DNA from: Hyphomicrobiaceae bacterium
Lineage (GTDB): Bacteria > Pseudomonadota > Alphaproteobacteria > Rhizobiales > Hyphomicrobiaceae
Direction of reading: 5' to 3'
DNA length: 64,000 nucleotides
NCBI GenBank assembly: GCA_022844275.1
Contig: JALHMB010000002.1
Coordinates: forward strand, 124,001-188,000
The position numbers and the translations under genes were made by a program. The notes under the pieces are model-generated. The model was not told where the DNA came from. It was given only the letters and a program-made list of their open reading frames with translations, and made no database searches. Position 1 is the stretch's first letter. Every line of letters starts with the position of its first letter. This document shows, in pieces, positions 18,695 through 27,101 of the stretch.

Positions 18695-20284
18695 TTATCC
18701 TGGACGCCGCTCTATGGACGTCCAGCGCAGGTCAAGGCCCTCGTTGAGGGGGCTGAAGAGCAGGCCGGAGATCCCGGCCCTGAAAACACCGAATCTCACT
18801 GCCGTGCCGATCCACAATTCCGCGGCATCCGCCTCGATCAGCGTTGCGGCGGCGGTGTAGTTGCGCCAGCGGACTCCTTGGTCCGTGCTGCGGCGCGCCT
18901 CGCCGATGAGGGCATCGACAGCCTCGCTGCAGTACCAGCTGTAGTTCGTCCGGCCAGCCGCCTTGCAGCCGAAGCGGGCGCCAATCCATGGGTCGGGATC
19001 GGGAGGCAAGCGCGTCTCGGCCATGAATAGCACGTCGTACATCTGCTTTTCGTCGTGCGATCGGGCGAAGATGGTCTCGGCCGGCTCGGCGACGATGCGC
19101 GACTTCACCCCGAGCTGATCGAGGCCCTGCTTGAGCGTCGCCGCGGCCATTTCGGCGTGCACTTGCCCGGCAACCGTGCCGATCGTGATTTCAGGCAGCG
19201 GCCCCGGCACCTTCTCGAGATACTCGCGGGCGCGCACGAGGTCGAAACGATAACCGCGCGCCGGGTTCGTGTCGCCCCAGATGAGATCAGGGAGCGGCGA
19301 GCCATTGCGCACCATGGTCCCGGCCAGCAACCCTTGCGTCAGCCCCTCGTAGTCGAAGGCGTGCGAGAGGGCGCGGCGGAAATCGATATTGCTGGTTGGC
19401 GCTCGGCGATTGTGCAGGACGCCCCGCACGAGGCGCAACGTGGGCTGCTCGACGACCTGGAACCCTGGGGTGGTACGCAGGAGTGTGAGCTGGTCGATGG
19501 CCAGATGCCCGAGAATACCGCCGAGATCGCCCTTGAGCAGCGCCGCGACGCGCTCGCCGGGGTCGGCAACCGGATAGACCTCGAACTCGTCGATGGCGTT
19601 GGGTCCCCAGTCGGCAATGAAGTGCTCGTGATTGCGCGAGGCAATGAAGGCGCCTTCGCGATCGCGCCGGAAGGGAATGTAGGAACCAGAGCCGGCGCTA
19701 TTGCGCTGCAGCCATTCCTGACCCCAGTCGTTGTTCTTCTCGTTCGCGACGACGAGCGCGCGATTGACGATTGCGAGCTCCGGCAGCAAGGAGGCGAAGC
19801 CCTGCATGGGCTGCGTGAGGTTGAAGACGACCGTGTTGTCGCCGTTCGCGCGCGTTCCGCCTGGTGCGATGACTCCGGCAAAGAGCGCATACGGACCTTG
19901 CTTCAACGCCAGCAGCCTCTCCATGGAGTAGGCAACGTCGGTGGCGCGGACCGGACTGCCATCGTGGAACCGCGCGTCCGGTCGTAGATAGAACGTGTGC
20001 ATCTGCCCGTCGGGCGATATCTCGTGGCGGTTTGCGAGCCAGAGCTGGAGGCGCGGCGGCGCGCCCGTCCAACGCAGCAGGCTGTCGTAGAAGTTCAGCC
20101 GGATGAGATTCTGGCCCGGATCGTCGATCGTGTGGGGATCGAATGTGCCGTACGTCGTCGCCGTCCCGAGCACGAGGCGGCGCTTCTCCTCGGGCGAGGC
20201 ATCCGCCGCTGCAAGGCACAGCATGAGGCCGGCTAGGATGCTCAACATCCAGCCCGTCATTCCGGTTCTGCAGATCGCCCGCAT
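18695..20284 (-). CDS. ABC transporter substrate-binding protein, family 5
   Basis: About 529 residues. The start at 20284 gives MRAICRTGMTGWMLSILAGL and a signal peptide ending near residue 30 (AAADASPEE); longer upstream in-frame sequence looks non-coding. The segment FYLRPDARFHDGSPVRATDVAYSM, split here as FYLRPDARFHDGSPV and RATDVAYSM, is the family-5 hallmark. It probably binds a peptide or related amide in the periplasm. No permease or ATPase is adjacent, so it is an orphan here and may serve a remote Dpp/Opp-type transporter. Confidence 0.9.
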   Translation of the reverse strand: MRAICRTGMTGWMLSILAGLMLCLAAADASPEEKRRLVLGTATTYGTFDPHTIDDPGQNLIRLNFYDSLLRWTGAPPRLQLWLANRHEISPDGQMHTFYLRPDARFHDGSPVRATDVAYSMERLLALKQGPYALFAGVIAPGGTRANGDNTVVFNLTQPMQGFASLLPELAIVNRALVVANEKNNDWGQEWLQRNSAGSGSYIPFRRDREGAFIASRNHEHFIADWGPNAIDEFEVYPVADPGERVAALLKGDLGGILGHLAIDQLTLLRTTPGFQVVEQPTLRLVRGVLHNRRAPTSNIDFRRALSHAFDYEGLTQGLLAGTMVRNGSPLPDLIWGDTNPARGYRFDLVRAREYLEKVPGPLPEITIGTVAGQVHAEMAAATLKQGLDQLGVKSRIVAEPAETIFARSHDEKQMYDVLFMAETRLPPDPDPWIGARFGCKAAGRTNYSWYCSEAVDALIGEARRSTDQGVRWRNYTAAATLIEADAAELWIGTAVRFGVFRAGISGLLFSPLNEGLDLRWTSIERRPG

Positions 20285-20434
20285 CCCGCAGCCCAACTTG
20301 ATGCCACGCACGATCTTGACGCCCTCATGCGTGTGGGTCAATGACGCGTCGGTGAATTGGTGAGAATTGGTGACCGGCGCTGTGTGTGCGTGGCACAAAC
20401 GCCATTCCTGCGGCGCTTTTGAGATGATCACCCG

Positions 20435-21070
20435 ATGACAGAGCTGCTCTGGACAGGTCCGAATGACGCAGCCGGGACGCTGTTGCTTGCGCACGGCGCC
20501 GGCGCGGCCATGGACAGCCCGTTCATGACGCTGATCAGCGAGATGCTGGCGACACGCGCCATTCGCGTCGCGCGCTTCGAATTTACCTACATGGCGGCGC
20601 GGCGTAGCGGCGGAAAGCGCAGACCACCGCCTAAAGCCGAAGCCCTCGATGGCGAGATGATCGCGGCCGTGCGGGCGGCGATGAAGGGCGCCTCAGGCAA
20701 GCTCGCCATCGGCGGTAAGTCCATGGGCGGGCGCGTCGCGAGCCACGTCGCGGACAATTTGCATCAATCAGGCGAGGCCGCCGGCCTCGTCTGTCTCGGC
20801 TATCCCTTTCACCCGCCGAAGACGCCCGAGCGATTGCGCGTCGCGCATCTCGAAACGCTCACCTGCCCGACGCTCGTCATTCAGGGCGAGCGCGATCCCT
20901 TCGGCAGCCGCGCCGAGGTCGAGGCGCTCACGCTGCCGCCCGCCATCCGCTTCCATTGGGCACACGACGGCGACCACGATCTCGGACCGCGTGGTGGTTC
21001 AGGTACAACCCGGCGCGGAAACCTCGAAGCAGCGGCGGATGCGATCGCGGCGTTCATGAAGGCGCTGTAG
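20435..21070 (+). CDS. Alpha/beta hydrolase of the KANL3/Tex30 type
   Basis: A 211-residue alpha/beta-hydrolase. LLLAHGAGAAMDSPFM supplies the oxyanion-hole region and IGGKSMGGRVAS the nucleophile elbow, with Ser in GKSMGG. LVIQGERDPFG precedes the likely acidic residue, and HDGDHDLGPRG contains the candidate catalytic His. Bacterial members of this compact family are annotated as dienelactone hydrolase-like or KANL3/Tex30-like, with unknown substrates. It is divergent from the orphan solute-binding protein with a gap of about 150 bases and is convergent with an MFS gene. Confidence 0.85.
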   Translation: MTELLWTGPNDAAGTLLLAHGAGAAMDSPFMTLISEMLATRAIRVARFEFTYMAARRSGGKRRPPPKAEALDGEMIAAVRAAMKGASGKLAIGGKSMGGRVASHVADNLHQSGEAAGLVCLGYPFHPPKTPERLRVAHLETLTCPTLVIQGERDPFGSRAEVEALTLPPAIRFHWAHDGDHDLGPRGGSGTTRRGNLEAAADAIAAFMKAL

Positions 21071-21077
21071 CAGGCGC

Positions 21078-21145
21078 TACAGGTACCTTCTCCCCGCAAG
21101 GGCGGGTAGAGGGGATGCTGACGGCGCTCTCGTCGAGGGACTGGT
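21078..21145 (-). repeat. Dispersed hairpin-rich element, copy C (partial)
   Basis: ACAGGTACCTTCTCCCCG at its left, then a degenerate complementary arm and CTGACGGCGCTC, align with the left part of copy B (59141-59190). The modules seen further out in copies A and B are missing, so this is a truncated copy. It again lies between convergent genes (alpha/beta hydrolase and MFS). Confidence 0.6.
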
Positions 21146-21171
21146 CCCCGTCGCGCAGAAGGCGCAATCCA

Positions 21172-22422
21172 TCAAGCCTTCGCCGGAACCTCATCGGGCA
21201 CCGGCAGCTTCCGCGGGATCATGGACACGAAGAGGAAGATGAGGGCGGCCGCGCCTGCGAGGATGCGGAAGAGCATGTCGAAGCCCCAGGTGCCGTGTAC
21301 CCAGGCGATCAGTGGCAGCGCGGCGGCGAGTGCGACGAACGACACGACGTAGCGCGCGCCATACACGGATCCGCGCATCTCTGACCGAGCCATGCGGCCG
21401 ATCATGTAGTCGTTGATCGGGATCTGGCCGAAGGCGCCGAGCATGAAGCCGAGCGCGACGGCGAGTGCCGTCCAGTCCTTGAGCCCCGGCATGAGCAGGA
21501 AGAACACGACCTGCATGGCGGCGACGCCCATGAAGACCGTGCGCGGCCCGAGCGTATCGAGCAGTCGGCCGACGACCAGCTGGGCGAGTGACGCGATCGC
21601 GAACACGACGAAGGCGAGCCAGCCGACGACCGTGGCGGAGCCGGCAATGCCGCCCAGGCGCTCGTCGAGCACCTTAGGCAGCGCAAAGGTCGTGGACTGG
21701 AAGACGATGCTCGAGATGGCAGTGACCACGAAGATCACGATCGTCAGGCGCAGAAGGATCTGCCGGAGCTGCGGATCGGTGCTGCTCGTAGTAGTCGATG
21801 CCGGCTTGGCGCCATTACTGGCGACGGCGGCGCGCTTGGCGGCTTTTGCAGCCTGCTCGACGGCCATCTCCGGGCGCGAGAAGATGAAGTAGACGATGCC
21901 GATCGTGATCGAGGCGAGGCCGGGCAGAACGAAAGCAGCGCGCCAGCCGCCATTGTCGATGAGAAAGCCGGTGATGAGCGCGGCGCTGCCGACGCCGAGA
22001 TTGCCCCATACGCCATTGATGGCGATGGCCTGTCCCGTACCCGAGGCTTTCGCGCTCTCGACGACCATGGCGAGGCCGACGGGATGATAGATCGCCGCCA
22101 ATATGCCGACGAAGAAGAGCAGGAGCATGATCTGCAGCGGCGTGCTCGCAAAGGCCGTGAAGATCGAGGCGAGGCCGATGCCGATGAAGAAGACGGACAT
22201 CATGCCATAGCGGCTCCAGCGATCCGAGAGCCAGCCGGCCGGCAGCGAGAAGAGACCGAAGGCAACGAAGCCCGGTGTCGCGTAAGGGACGAGCTCGGCG
22301 TAGCTCATGCCCCACTCGCGGGTGAGCGCAAGAGCTGCGACAGTCGCGAAGATCAGTGTGAAAAGGTGATCGAGGAAGTGGCCGATGTTGAGAAAGAGGA
22401 AGTGAATTTGGGCACGAGTCAT
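21172..22422 (-). CDS. MFS transporter
   Basis: A 416-residue major facilitator with about 12 membrane segments and a central cytoplasmic loop near residues 190-215 (Ala/Ser/Thr-rich). The loop between segments 2 and 3 reads PAGWLSDRWSRYGMM, a variant of the MFS motif GxLxDRxGRR. The N-terminus MTRAQIHFLFLNIGHFLDHL resembles the fosmidomycin-resistance/FSR-like branch. The substrate is unknown. It is a single gene facing the alpha/beta hydrolase and diverging from another MFS gene. Confidence 0.9.
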   Translation of the reverse strand: MTRAQIHFLFLNIGHFLDHLFTLIFATVAALALTREWGMSYAELVPYATPGFVAFGLFSLPAGWLSDRWSRYGMMSVFFIGIGLASIFTAFASTPLQIMLLLFFVGILAAIYHPVGLAMVVESAKASGTGQAIAINGVWGNLGVGSAALITGFLIDNGGWRAAFVLPGLASITIGIVYFIFSRPEMAVEQAAKAAKRAAVASNGAKPASTTTSSTDPQLRQILLRLTIVIFVVTAISSIVFQSTTFALPKVLDERLGGIAGSATVVGWLAFVVFAIASLAQLVVGRLLDTLGPRTVFMGVAAMQVVFFLLMPGLKDWTALAVALGFMLGAFGQIPINDYMIGRMARSEMRGSVYGARYVVSFVALAAALPLIAWVHGTWGFDMLFRILAGAAALIFLFVSMIPRKLPVPDEVPAKA

Positions 22423-22637
22423 CGGGCGCCTCCCGGCGCTATGCTTGTTGTCATTTGCGCGAGTGTATCAAGGCCTGCTGGGATGGTCACTTGGTCTTGG
22501 TTCTCCTTGGCGCTACGCGCCATTGCATGACGGCATAAGGGATCAGGCGCTGCAGTGCATCCCTGACCCTCCATGTGCCGCCCTTGACTGCGAGGACCGC
22601 ATCGGCAAGGTGGTGCTCCCACCATGCGCGGGGTTCA

Positions 22638-23912
22638 ATGATACAGGCATCGTTTGCCGCCAGCCTCGCGCGGAGGCTGCCATTCTACTATGGCTGGGTC
22701 GTCCTCGGCGTCGTGTGCTGTGTGTCGATTGCGCGCGTCGGCCCCGCCGTGGCAACGCTGTCGGTGTTCATTGGCCCGATGACGGCGGAGTTTGGGTGGT
22801 CGCGGACCGAGATTTCAGGTGCCGTCTCCCTGGGCGGCATCTTCGCCGCCATCACATCGCCGATGCTCGGCTCATTCCTCGATCGCAAGGGGCCGCGCAC
22901 CATTCTTCTTATGGCGGTGCTGACGACAGGCATCACCATCCTGCTGCTGTCGCAGATTGGAAATCTAGCGGCATTCTATCTGCTCTTCTGCATTGCGCGC
23001 ATGAACTTCGCCGGCCCATTCGACCTCGGCACGCTCGGAGCCGTGGTGAACTGGTTCGTCGCGCGGCGCCCGCTGGCACTCTCGATGTCGATGCTGGCGC
23101 AAATGGCCGGCCTCACGCTGATGCCGCTCATCGCGTACTGGGCGATGGAGCACGGTGGTTGGCGCGCGGGCTGGGTTGCGGTCGGCGTGACGGTGCTTGC
23201 TGCGGGATTTCTGCCGACGTGGCTGTTGATGGTCGGGCGGCCCGAGGATCTGGGGCTTGCTCCAGATGTGGCGAAGCCAGACGCCGGAGCGACGCCCGGA
23301 AAAGTAGTTGAGCCCGAGCTGTCCTTTACACGGGCAGAGGCGCTCGCCACGCCGACGTTCTGGCTGCTCTCGATCTACACAATGCTGGTGTGGCCGGTGC
23401 AGGCAGGCGTCAGCTTGCATCAAGCGGTTCATTTCACCGAGCGAGGTCTCAGTCTCTCCGCGGCAGTTTCGGGCGTGACGGTCTTCTCAGCCGCGTCAGG
23501 TATCTGTGCGCTGCTGCTCGGTCTCGGACTGCGTCGCATCGGCGTGCGCGCAGGCCTAGTCTTGTCGGCTTGTGGCATGGCGGTCGGAACGGCGCTCATC
23601 GGAAGCGTGTCGAGCCCCGGTGATGTGCTGCTCGCCGCGGGCATATTCGGAGCGTCTCTCGGCGGTTTGCAGACTTGCTTGCCAGTGGCCTGGGCCGACT
23701 ACTTCGGCCGCAAAAGCTTTGGTGCCATTCGCGGCGTGGCGCTTGCGATCCAAGTTTCCGCCCAGGCCGTAGGACCACTGCTGTCGGGCGTGCTGCGAGA
23801 CTGGACGGGTAGCTACGCGGCTTCCCACGCGACATTCGCAACGCTCTCAGGACTAGCCATTCTGGTCGCGCTCTTCATTAAAGCACCGAAGCCGCCGAAC
23901 AGTACCGAGTGA
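22638..23912 (+). CDS. MFS transporter (OFA/MCT-like)
   Basis: A 424-residue transporter beginning MIQASFAASLARRLPFYYGW. The FYYGWVVLGV start and the GGIFAAITSPMLGSFLDRKG motif are typical of monocarboxylate/oxalate-formate-type MFS proteins. About 12 membrane segments are visible, with the middle loop near residues 200-220 (AKPDAGATPGKVVEPE). It probably moves an organic anion. A longer in-frame start at 22575 adds a non-membrane, Ser/Arg-rich stretch and is rejected. The gene runs convergently into the LysR gene with a 27-base gap. Confidence 0.9.
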   Translation: MIQASFAASLARRLPFYYGWVVLGVVCCVSIARVGPAVATLSVFIGPMTAEFGWSRTEISGAVSLGGIFAAITSPMLGSFLDRKGPRTILLMAVLTTGITILLLSQIGNLAAFYLLFCIARMNFAGPFDLGTLGAVVNWFVARRPLALSMSMLAQMAGLTLMPLIAYWAMEHGGWRAGWVAVGVTVLAAGFLPTWLLMVGRPEDLGLAPDVAKPDAGATPGKVVEPELSFTRAEALATPTFWLLSIYTMLVWPVQAGVSLHQAVHFTERGLSLSAAVSGVTVFSAASGICALLLGLGLRRIGVRAGLVLSACGMAVGTALIGSVSSPGDVLLAAGIFGASLGGLQTCLPVAWADYFGRKSFGAIRGVALAIQVSAQAVGPLLSGVLRDWTGSYAASHATFATLSGLAILVALFIKAPKPPNSTE

Positions 23913-23939
23913 GCCCAGCGGGGCGCCGGGGACGGGCAG

Positions 23940-24845
23940 TCAGAGTAATTTCAGTCTCGCCCTTAGGCGATCGGCCGCGAAATCCAGGAAAACGCGCATC
24001 TTGGATGGCAGCGCGCCGCGCGCCGCATGAAGCAGATGAACCGGGTGTGGTTCGATCTCGTACTTCGAGAGAACGATCCGCAGTAGCCCCTCGCGCACCG
24101 GGTCGGCGCATTGATAGTGCAGAACGCGCGTGACCCCTACGGCGCTGACGGCAGCCCAAACGGCCGCCGCGGCTGTCGTTACCGTGAGGCGTGCGCGGAA
24201 CGGGACTTCAATCGTGCGCTTGTCGGCCTTCGCACGAAAGGACCAGGCAGAGACCGGCGCAAACGGCTCGAAGCTCACGCATGGCATGTCGGCGAGCTTC
24301 TCCGGTGACTTGGGCTCAGCATGTTCGGCGAGCAGCTTCGGACTGGCACATACGACCGTCCGCATTGATCCGACGCGAGAGGCCACCATGGAGCTGTCCG
24401 GCAGCGCGCCGATGCGTACGGCCATGTCCACGTGATCGTCGATGAGGTGGAGGTTCTTGTCGGAGAGCATCAGCCGAATATTGATCTCCGGGTATGCGGC
24501 AAGGAACTCCGCAACAATTGGGAGAATGTGCAGCTGACCAAACAAGATCGGGGCGGTAAGGACCAACTCGCCGCGCGGGGCATGGAACTCGCCTGCCGCC
24601 AGACGCTCCGTCTCGGTGATGTCGTCGAGAATGCGACGCGCTGAAGCCACGTAGCTCGTGCCGGAGTCGGTCAATGCCACCTTCCGGGTCGTGCGGACGA
24701 GCAGCCGCGTTCCAAGGTGGCGCTCGAGTTCATTGATCTTGCGGCTGACGGTGGCAAGCGGCATACCGAGATCCCGGCTTGCAGCCGAAAAGCTTCCGCG
24801 GTCCACCACTCGCAGGAGAACGGTCATCGCATCAAGGCGGTCCAT
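23940..24845 (-). CDS. LysR-family transcriptional regulator
   Basis: A 301-residue LysR regulator starting MDRLDAMTVLLRVVDRGSFS, after GGAAGG. The helix-turn-helix (ASRDLGMPLATVSRKINELE) is the variant common in the CrgA/AphB-like group. ERHLGTRLLVRTTRKVALTD follows, then a type-2 periplasmic-binding effector domain. It is divergent from the flavin-oxidase-like gene at 24961, with an AT-rich 115-base gap that should contain its operator, so that gene is its most likely target. Confidence 0.93.
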   Translation of the reverse strand: MDRLDAMTVLLRVVDRGSFSAASRDLGMPLATVSRKINELERHLGTRLLVRTTRKVALTDSGTSYVASARRILDDITETERLAAGEFHAPRGELVLTAPILFGQLHILPIVAEFLAAYPEINIRLMLSDKNLHLIDDHVDMAVRIGALPDSSMVASRVGSMRTVVCASPKLLAEHAEPKSPEKLADMPCVSFEPFAPVSAWSFRAKADKRTIEVPFRARLTVTTAAAAVWAAVSAVGVTRVLHYQCADPVREGLLRIVLSKYEIEPHPVHLLHAARGALPSKMRVFLDFAADRLRARLKLL

Positions 24846-24960
24846 GAGCCTTCCAAAATATGAGATTATAAATTCCAATTGTAGGCGATTATCCAACTCA
24901 GTGAAATCGACTAAATCGAGGGCCAATGGTCACCGCTGGCCGGTACGAAGGAGTGTCGCC

Positions 24961-25590
24961 ATGCCATACGGGTTTCTCGATATCGCCATCACACCGAGCG
25001 TCCGGGACGCGCAGGAAAAGATGGGCGCTGATCACGTTTGGCGGGATTTCAAAGGCAATCGCAAATTCGATCGGTTTGGGGAGAACGAAGCGGCGTTCAT
25101 CGCCGCGCGCGACAGTTTCTATATGGCGACGGTTTCCGAGACAGGATGGCCCTACGTCCAACACCGGGGCGGCCCGCGAGGCTTCCTCAAGCTGGTCGAC
25201 GATCAAACCCTTGCCTTCGCGGACTATCGCGGCAATCGCCAGTACATCAGCACCGGCAACCTGGCAGCTGATGACCGGGCCTGTTTGTTCCTCATGGACT
25301 ATGCGCGCCGAGCCCGATTGAAGATCTATATGCGGGTCGAGACCCTGTCGCTCGACAACGACCCCGATCTCACGGCCCTTGTCGCTATGCCGGAGTACGG
25401 CGCGAAGCTCGAACGCCTGTTCCGACTGCGCCTCGAGGCGTTCGATTGGAATTGCTCGCAGCACATCACGCCGCGCTTCAGTGAGGGCGAGGTCAGCGTT
25501 GCGGTCCGTCCGTTGCGTGAGCGGTTGGCTGAGCTCGAAGCCGAGAACGCGGCGCTCCGCGCTCGTCTCGAGGCGAACAGTGTCCGATGA
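24961..25590 (+). CDS. Pyridoxamine 5'-phosphate oxidase family (flavin-binding) protein
   Basis: A 209-residue FMN-binding split-barrel protein. The product starts MPYGFLDIAITPSVRDAQEK after AAGGAG. The core YMATVSETGWPYVQHRGGP reads like the pyridoxamine-oxidase-like family, and NRQYISTGNLAADDRACLF is a second conserved segment. The C-terminal about 25 residues (LRERLAELEAENAALRARLE) are a short coiled coil, which may mediate oligomers. The substrate is unknown; many relatives reduce or oxidise small electrophiles with FMN or F420. It is probably controlled by the divergent LysR gene. Confidence 0.88.
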   Translation: MPYGFLDIAITPSVRDAQEKMGADHVWRDFKGNRKFDRFGENEAAFIAARDSFYMATVSETGWPYVQHRGGPRGFLKLVDDQTLAFADYRGNRQYISTGNLAADDRACLFLMDYARRARLKIYMRVETLSLDNDPDLTALVAMPEYGAKLERLFRLRLEAFDWNCSQHITPRFSEGEVSVAVRPLRERLAELEAENAALRARLEANSVR

Positions 25591-25746
25591 TTGCGCCCGC
25601 TGGGCGAGGGGCAATGCCAAGGGCCTCCCGATGTCCACGAGCAGGCGGGTCCCAACCGTCGCGAACGCGACGTACTTCCTGCTTGGCGCCAGGCGAAGGA
25701 AAAGTGAGGGTGCCTTGTGGGCCAGCTCGACGGGCGCCCGTGCCGA

Positions 25747-26562
25747 TCAGTAATGGTAGTTTATGCCGACCCGCGCGACATGCGCCGAGAGATCCGCCTT
25801 GACCTGCATTTGCTGCGCGAACGCGGGCGTATTGCTGATCGGCACAGCCACACTCATCGAGCCGAAGTCGAGGTAGAGATATTCCGCCTTGATCGACCAG
25901 GGGCCACCGAGCAGCCATTCCCCGCCGCCGCCCACCACCCAGCCGGCCCGCACTTCGGATTTGCTGCCAAAGCCGTTGCCGCCTGGGAAGGTCGCGTCAA
26001 TGGCGTTGTCGCTGTAGCTGCTGGAGAACTTGAAGTCGGCGAAGGCCACACCGCCCGTTGCGTATAGCAACAGCCCAGGCGTCACGGTGTATCCGAGCCG
26101 CCCGCGCACAGTGGCAAGCCAGCTTGTCGACATGCGGTCCAACAGCGCATAGGTCGTGCCAAGAAATGGGAAAGGAAATACGCCGGTTGTGCTCGCGGAT
26201 TGGCTCAGATTGAGCGCGCCAAAATCGCCCTCGCCACCAAAGATGAAATTACCGCGTTGCCAATTGTAGCCGACTTGGATTCCGCCCGTAAATTCGGTGG
26301 AGGAAAGATCGCCACTACCGCTGGCAGCAACCGCAGTCCCGTTTGCAGCGCTCGCATCGGGCGGCGCGTTGCAAAAGACTGCGTCGGTAGCGGAAGGCGG
26401 ACAGCCAGGTGACGTGGTGTAATCCGAAGAGCCCCGAGCGATGCCGGCGTTGACGCCGAAATAAGATCCACCAAAGGCAGGCGGCGGCGTGCCTTCCGCT
26501 AGCGCAGGCAACCCGGCGGCTAGAACCGCAGTCACGACAACTATAGCAAGACTGGTTCTCAT
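25747..26562 (-). CDS. Outer-membrane beta-barrel protein, Omp25/31-like
   Basis: A 271-residue protein with a signal peptide ending ALA-EG near residue 23. The mature part opens GSYFGVNAGIARGSS and contains alternating beta-strands such as GGIQVGYNWQRGNFIFGGE and GRLGYTVTPGLLLYATGGVA. It closes with an aromatic terminus (VARVGINYHY), a signal for outer-membrane assembly. These features match the 8-stranded porin-like Omp25/31 family of Rhizobiales. A two-Cys loop (GCPPSATDAVFCNAP) may be disulfide-bonded. It is transcribed alone and converges with the flavoprotein gene. Confidence 0.9.
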   Translation of the reverse strand: MRTSLAIVVVTAVLAAGLPALAEGTPPPAFGGSYFGVNAGIARGSSDYTTSPGCPPSATDAVFCNAPPDASAANGTAVAASGSGDLSSTEFTGGIQVGYNWQRGNFIFGGEGDFGALNLSQSASTTGVFPFPFLGTTYALLDRMSTSWLATVRGRLGYTVTPGLLLYATGGVAFADFKFSSSYSDNAIDATFPGGNGFGSKSEVRAGWVVGGGGEWLLGGPWSIKAEYLYLDFGSMSVAVPISNTPAFAQQMQVKADLSAHVARVGINYHY

Positions 26563-26690
26563 GCGCGCCTCCCAGAGGAACTACGCCGGTACCAGAATCA
26601 CTAAGAAACTATACATGGCGCGGGCAGCGCACAGGGAATAAACCCGCGTCGTGACAGGACCGGTCAGAAGCGGACGTGCAAGATGTCGCT

Positions 26691-27101
26691 TCAGCTGCCC
26701 ACCGTCAGTGTCCCAGCCTCCGGATCGACCGTAACCATCTCGCCGCTTTTGATGACGGTGGTGATGTCGACCTCGAAGCGGTCGATGAGTGGCAGGTCGG
26801 CGAAGGCCGCGCCTTGCGCCATGATGGGATTGGCGAAGTTCAGGATCAGCGCCTTTGGCGTGCGCCCGCTCTGCACCATGTCGCGCAGCATCCAGGCAGA
26901 CGCGACGCCCCCCTTGGCGATGTTGAGGATCAGGATTTTGCCGACATAGCTCTGCCCCACGAGCTTGTGCGCTGGGCGCGAGACAATCCCTTTGACGAGA
27001 TCGAGATCGTAGCGGGCGGAGAAATTGTCGGACGCGACGAGCGCCTCGCCAGTGACCTTGATGCCGGGGCCGGGGTGGCCTTTGTAGATGCGCGTGCTCA
27101 T
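26691..27101 (-). CDS. Aconitase X small (swivel-domain, DUF126) subunit
   Basis: 136 residues of the DUF126 swivel domain, with the family core IVSRPAHKLVGQSYVGKIL at about 39-57 and GGVASAWMLRDMVQSG following. In bacteria the small and large aconitase X subunits are usually separate genes, as here. The start ATG at 27101 overlaps the large-subunit stop (ATGA), so translation is coupled. Bacterial aconitase X members have been linked to cis-3-hydroxy-L-proline dehydration, but the substrate here is unproven. Confidence 0.9.
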   Translation of the reverse strand: MSTRIYKGHPGPGIKVTGEALVASDNFSARYDLDLVKGIVSRPAHKLVGQSYVGKILILNIAKGGVASAWMLRDMVQSGRTPKALILNFANPIMAQGAAFADLPLIDRFEVDITTVIKSGEMVTVDPEAGTLTVGS

